From assembly GCA_002350525.1 (NCBI GenBank), contig DEFA01000032.1, forward strand, positions 1 to 22,264: a stretch of 22,264 nucleotides of DNA, written 5' to 3'. The notes under the pieces were generated by a model. The model was not told the DNA's origin. It worked only from the letters and a program-made list of their open reading frames with translations, and did no database searches. Below are positions 13,853-21,312 of this stretch, piece by piece. This DNA comes from Lachnospiraceae bacterium UBA2864. GTDB lineage: Bacteria > Bacillota > Clostridia > Lachnospirales > Lachnospiraceae. Position 1 is the stretch's first letter. Every line of letters starts with the position of its first letter. A program made the position numbers and the translations under genes.

Positions 13853-14617
13853 ATGAAAAGAAAAACTGATTTGAGAATTGCTATGGCAGTGATGATGACA
13901 ATAATGCTTTGTGGATGCGAATCCGGTAAAGGGACTTCGCCGGAGAACAGAAACTCTGACAGTGGAACATCCATAACTGTCACGTCAACCGAAGATATGA
14001 CCCTAGACAGTAGCAACGAGCTGATTGAGAGAACGACAGAACCTGAAATTGATTCCGGAGACAATACTTCAGAGGATAATGCAGCAGAAGATAATGTTGT
14101 ATTTATTAAAGAATATAAGATACATCTCCCAGGGGACTTTGAAAAGATGCATGAAGCATATCGTACAATTTATAAGAATGAAACGGACTCAGGAGCGGTC
14201 GTATATTATTCGCGGATATATCTTCCGGATTATTCATCATTGTTTCCGGAAGAATCCTATTCACTTGATGACGTGCCGGAGATAACCTGGGAGTATATTC
14301 TTGAGGATATGCGTGCAATCAAGCTTCCGGCAGGTGCATCAAAATCTGAGTGTTTAGTAGATAAAGATGAGAAAAAGCAGATGCTTGGAGTCGAAGTAAT
14401 TAGAAGAACAGGTACATTAAAGATTAAAAATCTGGGAGAATCGAAGGATCTTTCATATGCAGCTTATTATATGCTAACTGATCTGCAGAATGGTGATTAT
14501 AAGAATGTTCCGATTGTATGGATAGCATTTTCCGAAGATACAAGTGATGAAACAAGGAAATATCTGGAGGAAGTAGTTGATTATAGCTGTGAGCATTCTG
14601 AGATAAAAGAGAATTAG
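13853..14617 (+). CDS. Lipoprotein of unknown function, tandem copy 2
   Basis: This 254-residue paralogue of the preceding gene has the same plan: signal peptide with lipobox LCGC (Cys 22), acidic linker and C-terminal domain. The first 50 residues (from IAMAVMMTIMLCGC through EDMTLDSS) and the last 45 (LSYAAYYMLTDLQNGDYKNVP to YLEEVVD) are almost identical to copy 1. The middle (about residues 80-200) is much more diverged. The ribosome binding site (GTGAGGAGACT) is duplicated too, so the duplicated unit is about 860 bases. It ends with CEHSEIKEN, the tail that is cut off in copy 1. Function unknown; the pair could be an envelope stress or surface-sensing protein family expanded locally. Confidence 0.85.
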   Translation: MKRKTDLRIAMAVMMTIMLCGCESGKGTSPENRNSDSGTSITVTSTEDMTLDSSNELIERTTEPEIDSGDNTSEDNAAEDNVVFIKEYKIHLPGDFEKMHEAYRTIYKNETDSGAVVYYSRIYLPDYSSLFPEESYSLDDVPEITWEYILEDMRAIKLPAGASKSECLVDKDEKKQMLGVEVIRRTGTLKIKNLGESKDLSYAAYYMLTDLQNGDYKNVPIVWIAFSEDTSDETRKYLEEVVDYSCEHSEIKEN

Positions 14618-14653
14618 TAACTTACAGTATCTATATTTATAATGTCTCTAACA

Positions 14654-14667
14654 TTACAGAACTGTAA
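14654..14667 (+). other. Small palindrome TTACAG-AA-CTGTAA
   Basis: A perfect 6-bp inverted repeat with a 2-base spacer, 36 bases after the second lipoprotein gene. The loop is too small for an RNA hairpin without opening pairs, and no T-run follows, so a protein-binding site is more likely than a terminator. Confidence 0.3.
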
Positions 14668-14786
14668 GGATTTGTAAGGTTAATCCAACGACTGATCTCC
14701 GGAATTATTGTATTATGTGTTTGTAAGCGAGAGATACAAAAAAGATCGCAAGAAACAATAATATATATTCTAAGGAGATAGAAACT

Positions 14787-15002
14787 ATGAAAACAACAAC
14801 ATCAATCAAAATCGTAGCAGCAACACTTGTATTATTAGTAGCAGGATGCTTCCTCAGCATTCTTACAATTAAGGATTACAATCCATTCAATGGCGGATTC
14901 CTTACAGCATTATGTGCAAATGTTTGTATCCTCTGCTGTGAGATAGATAGAAAGAAGAGAGAAGATGCAGAGGCAAAGAATGCATCAGACAATATCAGAT
15001 AA
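14787..15002 (+). CDS. Small membrane protein, 71 aa
   Basis: This protein has two hydrophobic stretches, IKIVAATLVLLVAGCFLSILTI and GGFLTALCANVCILCCEI, joined by the short polar turn KDYNPFNG, and a charged C-terminal tail (DRKKREDAEAKNASDNIR). It is thus a probable two-span membrane protein with both ends on the same side. AAGGAG (14772-14777) 9 bases before the ATG is a strong ribosome binding site and a good terminator follows 15 bases after the stop, so this is a genuine single-gene transcript. No family was recognised; the AGC motif in the first helix resembles a lipobox but lies within a long membrane span. Confidence 0.75.
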   Translation: MKTTTSIKIVAATLVLLVAGCFLSILTIKDYNPFNGGFLTALCANVCILCCEIDRKKREDAEAKNASDNIR

Positions 15003-15017
15003 ACATCGGTTGTTTTC

Positions 15018-15067
15018 AGCTCGTGGGAGTAAGCTTTTCAAGTTTGCTTCCTGCGAGCTCTTTTTTT
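15018..15067 (+). terminator. Intrinsic terminator after the 71-aa gene
   Basis: AGCTCG (15018-15023) pairs with CGAGCT (15054-15059). An inner stem follows (GGGAGTAAGC with GTTTGCTTCC, including wobble and mismatch), and seven T residues come after (15061-15067). Strong terminator form. Confidence 0.85.
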
Positions 15068-15101
15068 AATTATTGAGAACTACAAAATAAACGCATTTCA
15101 T

Positions 15102-15198
15102 GGTAGAATAAACACATTTCTTATTTTCATCTATATTTTATGATAAAATAGTGGTGGAGTGATTCTTGTCTTAGTATAAGTATAGGAGAATAGACAAA
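15102..15198. other. Non-coding leader before the 32-aa frame
   Basis: This AT-rich stretch contains two near-identical short repeats around AATAAACGCATTTC (about 15086) and AATAAACACATTTC (about 15107). A possible -10 box (TATGATAAAAT, about 15137) is present but no convincing -35. No gene seen. Confidence 0.3.
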
Positions 15199-15297
15199 AT
15201 GGATGAATCAACAGAGGCGTTATTAGTTATGGGTTTTGGAAGCATAATGCTGATTTTCTTAGTAACTTACAGTATCAGTCTATGGAAGTGTGTTTGA
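15199..15297 (+). CDS. Possible tiny membrane protein, 32 aa
   Basis: An ATG at 15199 opens 32 codons encoding MDESTEALLVMGFGSIMLIF and then LVTYSISLWKCV, an acidic start followed by one membrane-spanning helix. AGGAG (15184-15188) lies 10 bases upstream, acceptable spacing. It ends 49 bases before the ApbE-like gene. The size and layout match small membrane proteins found upstream of many Lachnospiraceae genes, but there is no homology support. Confidence 0.4.
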   Translation: MDESTEALLVMGFGSIMLIFLVTYSISLWKCV

Positions 15298-15346
15298 TTT
15301 AAGTGCAGTATTTGCGGGATAATTCTAATTCAAAGGAATAAGTGAT

Positions 15347-16450
15347 ATGATGAAAGATACAAAATGCGCATTTTTAATTGCAGTTATGGCACTTTTGCTT
15401 TCTGGTTGTGGTAAGGAAAGTGTTGCTACAACGGAAGGGAATACCGATAAAGCTACAACTGAAGTATCATTTGAAGAAAAAACAGAAGCTAAAGAGGAAG
15501 ACCTTACTGTTGCTGAGATTACGGAAACTTCAATAACAGAAACGTCCAGCGAAGAAATAACTGAAGCTGAAATAACCGAAGATAGTATTCCTTTTTCAGA
15601 CTCGATTCAGATCGAATTATCAGAGGATAAGGCATCTACCACTTTTGCGGCATTCGATACGGATGTATCAATGACAATATATGGAGCAGATGCGGAGAAT
15701 ATTCTCAAGGAGGCTGCAGACATTACTGATAAAATAGATAAGGTATTTAACACCTTACGAGAAGATTCTGATGTTGCATCAGTAAACAAAAGTGAATCAG
15801 TCAGTAATACATCAGACATTTTTAATAATGGAGCTAATATCGCAAAAGAATATAAGGAATCAACAAATGGTGATTTTGATATATCTATAAAAGGTGGAGA
15901 AAACCAGTTTGATACAATTGAGTTCGGAAAAGGTTATGCAGGAAAGGAACTGTTAACCTATCTTCTGACAAAGGAAGAGGGAGAACTGTCAGCAGGACTC
16001 ATATCTATGGGTGGAAATATTACTGCTATAGGTTCAAAACCAGATGGGAAACCTTGGAAAGTTGGAATACAGGATCCTGATAAACCGCAAGGCGAGTATC
16101 TGGCAGTAATTAAAATCGAAGGCCTTATATCGGGAGAAACGATGACTATTGCAACCGGTGGTATTTATGGAGAAAATACCGGGGGCCGAAATGTCATAAA
16201 TCCTCACACAGGAGAAAAAGCAGAATCTGATATCATTTCCGCTACGGTTGTATCATCAGATCCTATAGATGCAGCAGTTATATCAAAAGCACTTGTCGTC
16301 AAAGGCTATGATAAAGCTGTTGAATTTTGGCGTAGTGGCAATTATGATTTTGAAATGATATTGATAGACTCTGACAGAAGAATAATCATAACTGAAGGTA
16401 TGAAAGATAATTTTTCCAGTGACATAACACCGGAAATACTTACGAAATAG
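15347..16450 (+). CDS. ApbE-like lipoprotein (FAD:protein FMN transferase family), possibly inactive
   Basis: This 367-residue lipoprotein (lipobox LSGC, Cys 21) has a long T/E-rich linker to about residue 85. The remainder follows the ApbE/Ftp fold, which in active members transfers FMN from FAD to Thr or Ser of target proteins such as Rnf/Nqr subunits. Visible motifs are FDTDVSMTIYG (103-113), LREDSDVASVNKSE, GDFDISI (175-181), FGKGYAGK (193-200), SMGGNITAIGSKPDGKPWKVGIQDP (220-244), IATGG (268-272) and NVINPHTG (282-289). Odd points: about 40 residues normally between GDFD and the GKGYA motif are missing, TSG is TGG, and the metal-binding ADALST motif reads DAAVISKAL (308-316), so that the usual Asp and Thr align with Ala 310 and Lys 314. 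It may be a non-catalytic flavin-binding relative. The start is ATG 15347, or ATG 15350 one codon later. Confidence 0.75.
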   Translation: MMKDTKCAFLIAVMALLLSGCGKESVATTEGNTDKATTEVSFEEKTEAKEEDLTVAEITETSITETSSEEITEAEITEDSIPFSDSIQIELSEDKASTTFAAFDTDVSMTIYGADAENILKEAADITDKIDKVFNTLREDSDVASVNKSESVSNTSDIFNNGANIAKEYKESTNGDFDISIKGGENQFDTIEFGKGYAGKELLTYLLTKEEGELSAGLISMGGNITAIGSKPDGKPWKVGIQDPDKPQGEYLAVIKIEGLISGETMTIATGGIYGENTGGRNVINPHTGEKAESDIISATVVSSDPIDAAVISKALVVKGYDKAVEFWRSGNYDFEMILIDSDRRIIITEGMKDNFSSDITPEILTK

Positions 16451-16513
16451 CTGATGATCAGAAGATGATCAGGATATTGCTAATAAAATCATTACAAAGC
16501 AGGAGGGACGAGT

Positions 16514-17479
16514 ATGGGAAAGAATGTAGTGGCATTGGGTGAGTTGCTTATAGATTTTACAGATAACGGAATAAGCCCCCAGGGCAATCCGGTAATGGAA
16601 GCAAATCCGGGTGGTGCACCGTGTAACGTACTTGCTATGCTTACAAAGCTTGGATATCAGACAGCCTTTATTGGAAAGGTCGGAGATGATATGTTCGGAA
16701 AGCAGCTGGCAGACGCGCTATGTGAAGTCGGAATCGGAACAGATGGTCTGGTATATGATAAAAAGATTCATACAACACTTGCGTTTGTCCATACATTTCC
16801 TGATGGAGACAGAGATTTTTCGTTTTACAGAAATCCGGGTGCGGATATGATGCTTTCGGAAGATGAAATTGATGAAGAACTTATAAGAAATGCGGAAATA
16901 TTTCATTTTGGCTCCCTTTCCATGACAGCTGAGCCTGTAAAGAATGCAACGATCAAGGCACTCAAAACGGCTAAAGAGGCGGGAGTTACCATATCCTTTG
17001 ATCCTAATTTAAGAGAACCGCTCTGGAATTCACTGGATGATGCAAAAAGAGAGATATCCTTCGGTATGAGCCGGTGCGATATCCTGAAGATATCGGATAA
17101 CGAGATTACATGGTTTACAGGTAAAGTAGATTTTGATGAGGGAGTTGCATCCCTTTGGGAGATGTATCCGGATATAAAGATGATACTTGTATCCATGGGT
17201 CGTGACGGAAGCCGATGTTATCAAAAGGGACGAAGTGTTACGGTTAAACCGTTTCTTCAGGAAAAAACGATAGAAACCACCGGAGCGGGAGATACTTTCT
17301 GTGCCGGAGTTCTTCATTATGTATTAAAACAAGGTCTCAGAGATTATTCCGAAGATGAGATGAAAGATATGCTTACATTTGCAAATGCTGCGGCATCGAT
17401 CATCACTACAAGAAAGGGCGCACTTAGAGTTATGCCATCTAAAGAAGAAGTGGAAGCTTTGATTTCTGAGCGGAAATAA
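16514..17479 (+). CDS. scrK: Fructokinase, PfkB family
   Basis: This 321-residue enzyme is predicted to phosphorylate fructose with ATP (EC 2.7.1.4), feeding sucrose-derived fructose into glycolysis. PfkB family features are clear: VALGELLIDFTDNG at the N-terminus, the substrate-binding NPGGAPCNVLAMLTKLG with the GG hinge (first signature), SFDPNLREPLW in the middle, and the second signature TTGAGDTFCAGVL with the catalytic Asp of GAGD near residue 257. AGGAGGG before the ATG is a strong ribosome binding site. It has its own terminator (17488-17521) and is read in the same direction as the sucrose locus, but lies upstream of its first clear operator. A partial operator-like half site (CATTACAAA, 16490-16498) precedes it. 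Confidence 0.92.
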   Translation: MGKNVVALGELLIDFTDNGISPQGNPVMEANPGGAPCNVLAMLTKLGYQTAFIGKVGDDMFGKQLADALCEVGIGTDGLVYDKKIHTTLAFVHTFPDGDRDFSFYRNPGADMMLSEDEIDEELIRNAEIFHFGSLSMTAEPVKNATIKALKTAKEAGVTISFDPNLREPLWNSLDDAKREISFGMSRCDILKISDNEITWFTGKVDFDEGVASLWEMYPDIKMILVSMGRDGSRCYQKGRSVTVKPFLQEKTIETTGAGDTFCAGVLHYVLKQGLRDYSEDEMKDMLTFANAAASIITTRKGALRVMPSKEEVEALISERK

Positions 17480-17487
17480 TATAAAAG

Positions 17488-17521
17488 AAAAAAGTGCTTG
17501 CTTATGGCAGGCACTTTTTTT
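17488..17521 (+). terminator. Intrinsic terminator after fructokinase
   Basis: AAAAAGTGCTTGC (about 17489-17501) pairs with GCAGGCACTTTTT (about 17508-17520) with one G-U pair and a 6-base loop, and ends in a T-run. The -35 box of the next promoter (17498-17503) falls inside this hairpin. Confidence 0.85.
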
Positions 17522-17526
17522 ATAAT
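17498..17526 (+). promoter_or_regulatory. Promoter of the GH13-LacI-HAD operon
   Basis: TTGCTT (17498-17503), a 17-base spacer and TATAAT (17521-17526). The -35 lies in the fructokinase terminator stem-loop and the -10 begins where the T-run ends. The LacI-type operator starts 4 bases after the -10 box. Confidence 0.65.
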
Positions 17527-17530
17527 CAGA

Positions 17531-17546
17531 TTGTAAACGATTACAA
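17531..17546 (+). promoter_or_regulatory. LacI-family operator, copy 1
   Basis: TTGTAAACGATTACAA is an inverted repeat (TTGTAA/TTACAA) around a central ACGA with the CG step typical of LacI-family sites. The identical 16-mer occurs at 21271-21286. It sits just downstream of the -10 box, where a bound repressor would block transcription. Confidence 0.8.
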
Positions 17547-17579
17547 AATATTTTCAAATAGAATAAAAGGTACGTGACC

Positions 17580-19433
17580 ATGATTGATGGAAAGAAATGG
17601 AATAACGTTTTTAAATCAAGAATTGATGTATATTATGATGAGCTTAAGTGGTTATATGCAGAGCTGTACGATAATGACATGCAGGCGTTTGATTACTTTG
17701 TTGATATGCTTTATTCCTTTTATAAAAAAAGAAATAAGCAGTTAAAAGAGATGGATGAAGCGCGAAGTGTTGTTCATGACTGGTTTGCGGGAAATGATAT
17801 GCTCGGTATGCTTATGTATACGGATTGCTTTGCCGGCAGCCTTAAGGGTGTTAAGTCACACCTGGATTATATCGAAGAATGTGGAGTGAATTATATACAT
17901 CTTATGCCGCTGCTTGAAAGTCCAAAAGGCAAAAGCGATGGTGGATATGCAGTTTCGGATTTCCGTAAGGTTGAACCTTCGCTTGGTAATATGAGAGACC
18001 TTTCAAATCTGGCGAAGGCATGTCATGAGAGGGGCATCAGTGTCTGCCTTGATTTTGTCATGAATCATACAAGTGAAGATCATGAATGGGCAAAACGTGC
18101 AAGAGCGGGAGAAAAGGAGTATCAGGACAGATATTTCTTCTATGATAACTGGGATATACCGAATGAGTATGAAAAAACCGTTCCGCAGGTGTTCCCTACA
18201 ACAGCTCCGGGTAATTTTACCTGGTGTGAAGAAGCCGGGAAGGTTGTTATGACTTCCTTCTATCCTTATCAGTGGGATCTTAATTATCGAAATCCTGTTG
18301 TGTTTAATGATATGACTGCAAATATGCTGTATCTATGCAATCAGGGGATAGATATAATAAGACTTGATGCGGTGCCTTATATCTGGAAGACGCTCGGAAC
18401 AAACTGTCGAAATCTTCCGGAGGTGCATAATCTTGTAAGGATAATGAGAATTGCCTGTGAGATTGTTTGTCCGGGAACACTTCTTCTGGGAGAGGTTGTT
18501 ATGGAACCGTCTAAGGTTGTACCTTATTTCGGTTCTGTCAGTAAGCCGGAATGTCATACACTTTACAATGTAACGACTATGGCTAGCACATGGCACACGG
18601 TTGCCACAAAGGATGTAAGACTTCTTAAACATCAGCTTGGGCAGGTGTTTGCGCTTCCTAAGCAGTATGTATTTCTTAATTATCTGAGATGTCATGATGA
18701 TATTGGCTGGGGCCTGGATTATGACTATCTGCAGCAGTTTGGAATAGAAGAGGTACCTCATAAGAAGTATCTGAATGATTATCTTAAGGGTGTCTGGCCG
18801 GGAAGTGACAGCAGAGGTGAACTCTATAATGATGATCCTAAACTCGGAGATGCAAGACTTTGCGGAACAACTGCATCTTTATCAGGCATAGAAGCGGCTG
18901 AATATGAAAAAGACAAGAACAAACTATCAAAATATATTGGTCTTGATCTGATGCTTCATGCATTTCTCCTTACTCAGAGCGGTATACCGGTACTCTATAG
19001 TGGTGATGAGATAGGACAGCTGAATGATTATTCTTATCATAATGATCCTCATAAGAAGGATGACAGCAGATATCTTCATAGAGGAAGTCTTGACTGGGCG
19101 AGTGTTGCAAGACGTCATGAAGAGGGGACTCGTGAAAAATGTATATTTGACGGTATAAGAAAGCTGACAAAGCTGAGAAACTCACATCGGGTTTTTGAAA
19201 GTGCGGCAGATACATGGATAATTGAAACATGGAATGATCATGTTCTAGGTATTGGAAGGTATTATAAGGGGGAGAAGCTTATAGCGCTGTTCAATTTTAA
19301 TGATTATGCTGAGACAGCGTGGATAGATGATGAAGAGGATTATATCGATATGATGACAGGCGAACTCAGACCGGCCAAAGCTGTGGGAATTCCGGCATAT
19401 GGGTTTGTATGGCTTATCAAAAATTTTAAATGA
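17580..19433 (+). CDS. GH13 amylosucrase-like enzyme (sucrose-active, GH13_4 type)
   Basis: This 617-residue cytoplasmic enzyme (no signal peptide) matches the amylosucrase/sucrose hydrolase subgroup across its full length: helical N-domain, MLMYTDCFAGSLKGV, then HLMPLLESPKGKSDGGYAVSDF and CLDFVMNHTSEDHEWAKRAR. The catalytic residues are D263 (nucleophile, IIRLDAV), E305 (acid/base, LLGEVV) and D373 (RCHDDIGW). The SDGGYAV Asp and the DDSRYLHR Arg, which form the salt bridge closing the glucose pocket in Neisseria amylosucrase, are both kept. The expected substrate is free sucrose, with hydrolysis or glucosyl transfer as outcomes. ATG 17580 is preferred over GTG 17574 because AAAGG (17566-17570) has a proper 9-base spacing only to the ATG. 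First gene of an operon with the LacI repressor (17-base gap). Confidence 0.87.
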   Translation: MIDGKKWNNVFKSRIDVYYDELKWLYAELYDNDMQAFDYFVDMLYSFYKKRNKQLKEMDEARSVVHDWFAGNDMLGMLMYTDCFAGSLKGVKSHLDYIEECGVNYIHLMPLLESPKGKSDGGYAVSDFRKVEPSLGNMRDLSNLAKACHERGISVCLDFVMNHTSEDHEWAKRARAGEKEYQDRYFFYDNWDIPNEYEKTVPQVFPTTAPGNFTWCEEAGKVVMTSFYPYQWDLNYRNPVVFNDMTANMLYLCNQGIDIIRLDAVPYIWKTLGTNCRNLPEVHNLVRIMRIACEIVCPGTLLLGEVVMEPSKVVPYFGSVSKPECHTLYNVTTMASTWHTVATKDVRLLKHQLGQVFALPKQYVFLNYLRCHDDIGWGLDYDYLQQFGIEEVPHKKYLNDYLKGVWPGSDSRGELYNDDPKLGDARLCGTTASLSGIEAAEYEKDKNKLSKYIGLDLMLHAFLLTQSGIPVLYSGDEIGQLNDYSYHNDPHKKDDSRYLHRGSLDWASVARRHEEGTREKCIFDGIRKLTKLRNSHRVFESAADTWIIETWNDHVLGIGRYYKGEKLIALFNFNDYAETAWIDDEEDYIDMMTGELRPAKAVGIPAYGFVWLIKNFK

Positions 19434-19450
19434 TAAGAGGTAATTGAAAT

Positions 19451-20434
19451 ATGACTATTAAAGAAATTGCAGAGCTGGCAGGTGTTTCAACAGCTGCAGT
19501 AAGTAGATACTTTAATGGTGGATCTTTGAGTAATGAAAAAAGGGAACAGATAAGACGGGTGGTTGAAGAGTATTCTTATATTCCAAATGCACTTGCTCAG
19601 ACTATGAGAACAGGAAGAAGCGGGCAGATAGGAGTAATAGTTCCGTATATTCATTCATATTCTATGTCTAAGATAATGAGCGGAGTGGCTGAGGGTTTAA
19701 AGGAGAATAATTACAGCTTTATACTCGGATGTACTGACGGACAGAAGGAAAGGGAAGTTCAGTATATCGAAACTATGCAGAAAAACGGCATGGATGGAAT
19801 CATTCTTATGGGAACAGCTATGACCCCATACTTGAGAGATGCAATTGATAATTCCGTTATACCGGTAGTAGTAACAGGTCAGAGCTTCAGCGGAATATCT
19901 TCTGTATATCATGATGATGTTCATTCCATGAAGGAAATAACAATGCTTATGCTTCGGAAAAGGGATAAGGTATGCTATATCGGTGTAGATGAAGAGGATG
20001 CGGCAGTGGGCCAGGCCAGATTGAGAGGCGTAGAAAAAGCCTTCAATGAAGCGGGAATAGGCGAAGACAAGCTGATATCTGTAGTATCAGACTTTACGGT
20101 TGACGGAGGATATGAAACAACTCTTAAGCTTTTAGAAGAGTATCCTGACTTGAACGGTATAGTATGCGCAACAGACAGAATAGCTCATGGCGCGATGAAG
20201 GCACTGAAGGAGAGCGGTCGTAAGGTTCCGGAGGATGTAAGTGTAACGGGTGTAGGTAATCACTGGGTGGATACAATATCAGATCCTCAGCTTACAACAG
20301 TAAAGTTCTATTATGAGGAATGTGGTAAAGTTGCGGTAAATCTGCTTATGAAGATGATAAAAGCTGAGAATATCAAGGTTCCGATCAGTGATATTAAGCT
20401 TGGTTATGAGATTATCGAGAGGGGGTCGATATAA
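19451..20434 (+). CDS. LacI family repressor of the sucrose locus
   Basis: This 327-residue protein has the LacI helix-turn-helix at its N-terminus (TIKEIAELAGVSTAAVSRYFNG, then LSNEKREQIRRVVEEYSYIPNALAQ with the hinge helix) followed by a periplasmic-binding-protein-like effector domain (IGVIVPYIHSYSMSKIMSGV, GMDGIILMGTA, GIVCATDRIAHGAMKALKESG, and DVSVTGVGNHWV). The gene lies between GH13 and the HAD phosphatase, with only 2 bases to the next start, so it is part of that operon. Two identical palindromic operators flank the operon and the PTS gene; these are its most likely targets, giving autoregulation plus control of transport. The effector may be sucrose, sucrose-6-phosphate or fructose; not determinable here. 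Confidence 0.92.
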   Translation: MTIKEIAELAGVSTAAVSRYFNGGSLSNEKREQIRRVVEEYSYIPNALAQTMRTGRSGQIGVIVPYIHSYSMSKIMSGVAEGLKENNYSFILGCTDGQKEREVQYIETMQKNGMDGIILMGTAMTPYLRDAIDNSVIPVVVTGQSFSGISSVYHDDVHSMKEITMLMLRKRDKVCYIGVDEEDAAVGQARLRGVEKAFNEAGIGEDKLISVVSDFTVDGGYETTLKLLEEYPDLNGIVCATDRIAHGAMKALKESGRKVPEDVSVTGVGNHWVDTISDPQLTTVKFYYEECGKVAVNLLMKMIKAENIKVPISDIKLGYEIIERGSI

Positions 20435-20436
20435 GT

Positions 20437-21255
20437 TTGAAATTAATATTTGTTGATATTGACGGTACATTGACAATGCCGGGTGAAAATGTTCCTCCTG
20501 ATTCGGCACTTGCTGCTATCAGAAAAACTCAGGAACTGGGAAACAAGGTGTTTTTATGTACCGGGCGAAATCCGGATATGCTGAAACCACTGCTTAAATA
20601 TAACTTCGATGGGGTAGTTGGAAGCGGAGGTGCTTATGTTTCAGTCGGTGATGAAGTAATAATAGATGCACCTATGCCGGATGAGGACAGAGATAAGGCA
20701 CTTGATATACTTCATAAGAATGGTGTTTTCTGTACAATAGAGGCAAAGAACGGTTCCTGGTGTGACGAGGGAATAGGAGAGTTTATGGCTGAACAGTCCG
20801 GAGGCAACAGTGAGCTGATGCGTTGGAGAAAAGCCATTGAAGAGAGCCTGGGTATATGCTCCATGAGGGAGTATGACGGTTCGCCGATATATAAGATAGT
20901 TATTATGTGTCGGGAAAAAGATCAGCTTGAAGAGGTGAAGATGCTTCTGGGTGACAGATATAATTTTATCGTACAGGAGATGCAGGGCGGAAACCTTATA
21001 AATGGCGAGATAATAAGTAAAGAATATGATAAAGGAAAAGGTGTTTTGGCTGTTGCGGGACACCTTGGAGTTGGCATTGATGATACTTACGGTTTCGGGG
21101 ACAGTATGAATGACCGTGAGATGATAGAGACAGTTGGGACAAGCGTCTGCATGGAAAATGGGGCTGAAGCACTTAAGAAAATCTCAGACATGATATGCCC
21201 TTCGGTTTCCGAAGACGGACTGGCAAAAGCGTTTGCCCAATTAAGTCTGATATAG
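20437..21255 (+). CDS. Cof-type HAD-IIB sugar phosphatase
   Basis: This 272-residue protein starts with TTG, 2 bases after the LacI stop, indicating translational coupling; GAGGGGG (20418-20424) is 12 bases upstream. The HAD motifs are all present: motif I FVDIDGTLT (D7 nucleophile, D9), motif II in FLCTGR, the motif III lysine in YDKGKGV, and motif IV GFGDSMNDREM. The cap between motifs II and III is of the IIB (Cof) type. This group includes sugar-phosphate phosphatases, and sucrose-6-phosphate phosphatases of plants and cyanobacteria belong to the same HAD-IIB branch. In this operon it could dephosphorylate a sugar phosphate delivered by the PTS; that is inference. Confidence 0.9.
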   Translation: MKLIFVDIDGTLTMPGENVPPDSALAAIRKTQELGNKVFLCTGRNPDMLKPLLKYNFDGVVGSGGAYVSVGDEVIIDAPMPDEDRDKALDILHKNGVFCTIEAKNGSWCDEGIGEFMAEQSGGNSELMRWRKAIEESLGICSMREYDGSPIYKIVIMCREKDQLEEVKMLLGDRYNFIVQEMQGGNLINGEIISKEYDKGKGVLAVAGHLGVGIDDTYGFGDSMNDREMIETVGTSVCMENGAEALKKISDMICPSVSEDGLAKAFAQLSLI

Positions 21256-21261
21256 TATAAT
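21233..21261 (+). promoter_or_regulatory. Promoter of the PTS gene
   Basis: TTGCCC (21233-21238), a 17-base spacer and TATAAT (21256-21261). The -35 box overlaps the 3' end of the HAD gene. The operator begins 9 bases after the -10 box. Confidence 0.6.
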
Positions 21262-21270
21262 GTATCATAA

Positions 21271-21286
21271 TTGTAAACGATTACAA
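21271..21286 (+). promoter_or_regulatory. LacI-family operator, copy 2
   Basis: TTGTAAACGATTACAA, identical to the site at 17531-17546, lies between the PTS promoter and the PTS ribosome binding site. A further half site, ATTACAAAA (21291-21299), follows it directly. Confidence 0.8.
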
Positions 21287-21312
21287 AAACATTACAAAAG
21301 GAGGGGCGTAGT

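Noticed and set aside
16451..16513. Repeated GATGATCAG and a CATTACAAA half site before fructokinase
   Set aside because: The half site matches only one arm of the LacI operator and resembles the leader of the PTS gene; the short repeats are within chance for this composition. Not called as an operator.
18333..18761. 142-residue minus-strand frame within the GH13 gene
   Set aside because: It is a shadow of the GH13 catalytic core, where all three catalytic residues are encoded on the plus strand.
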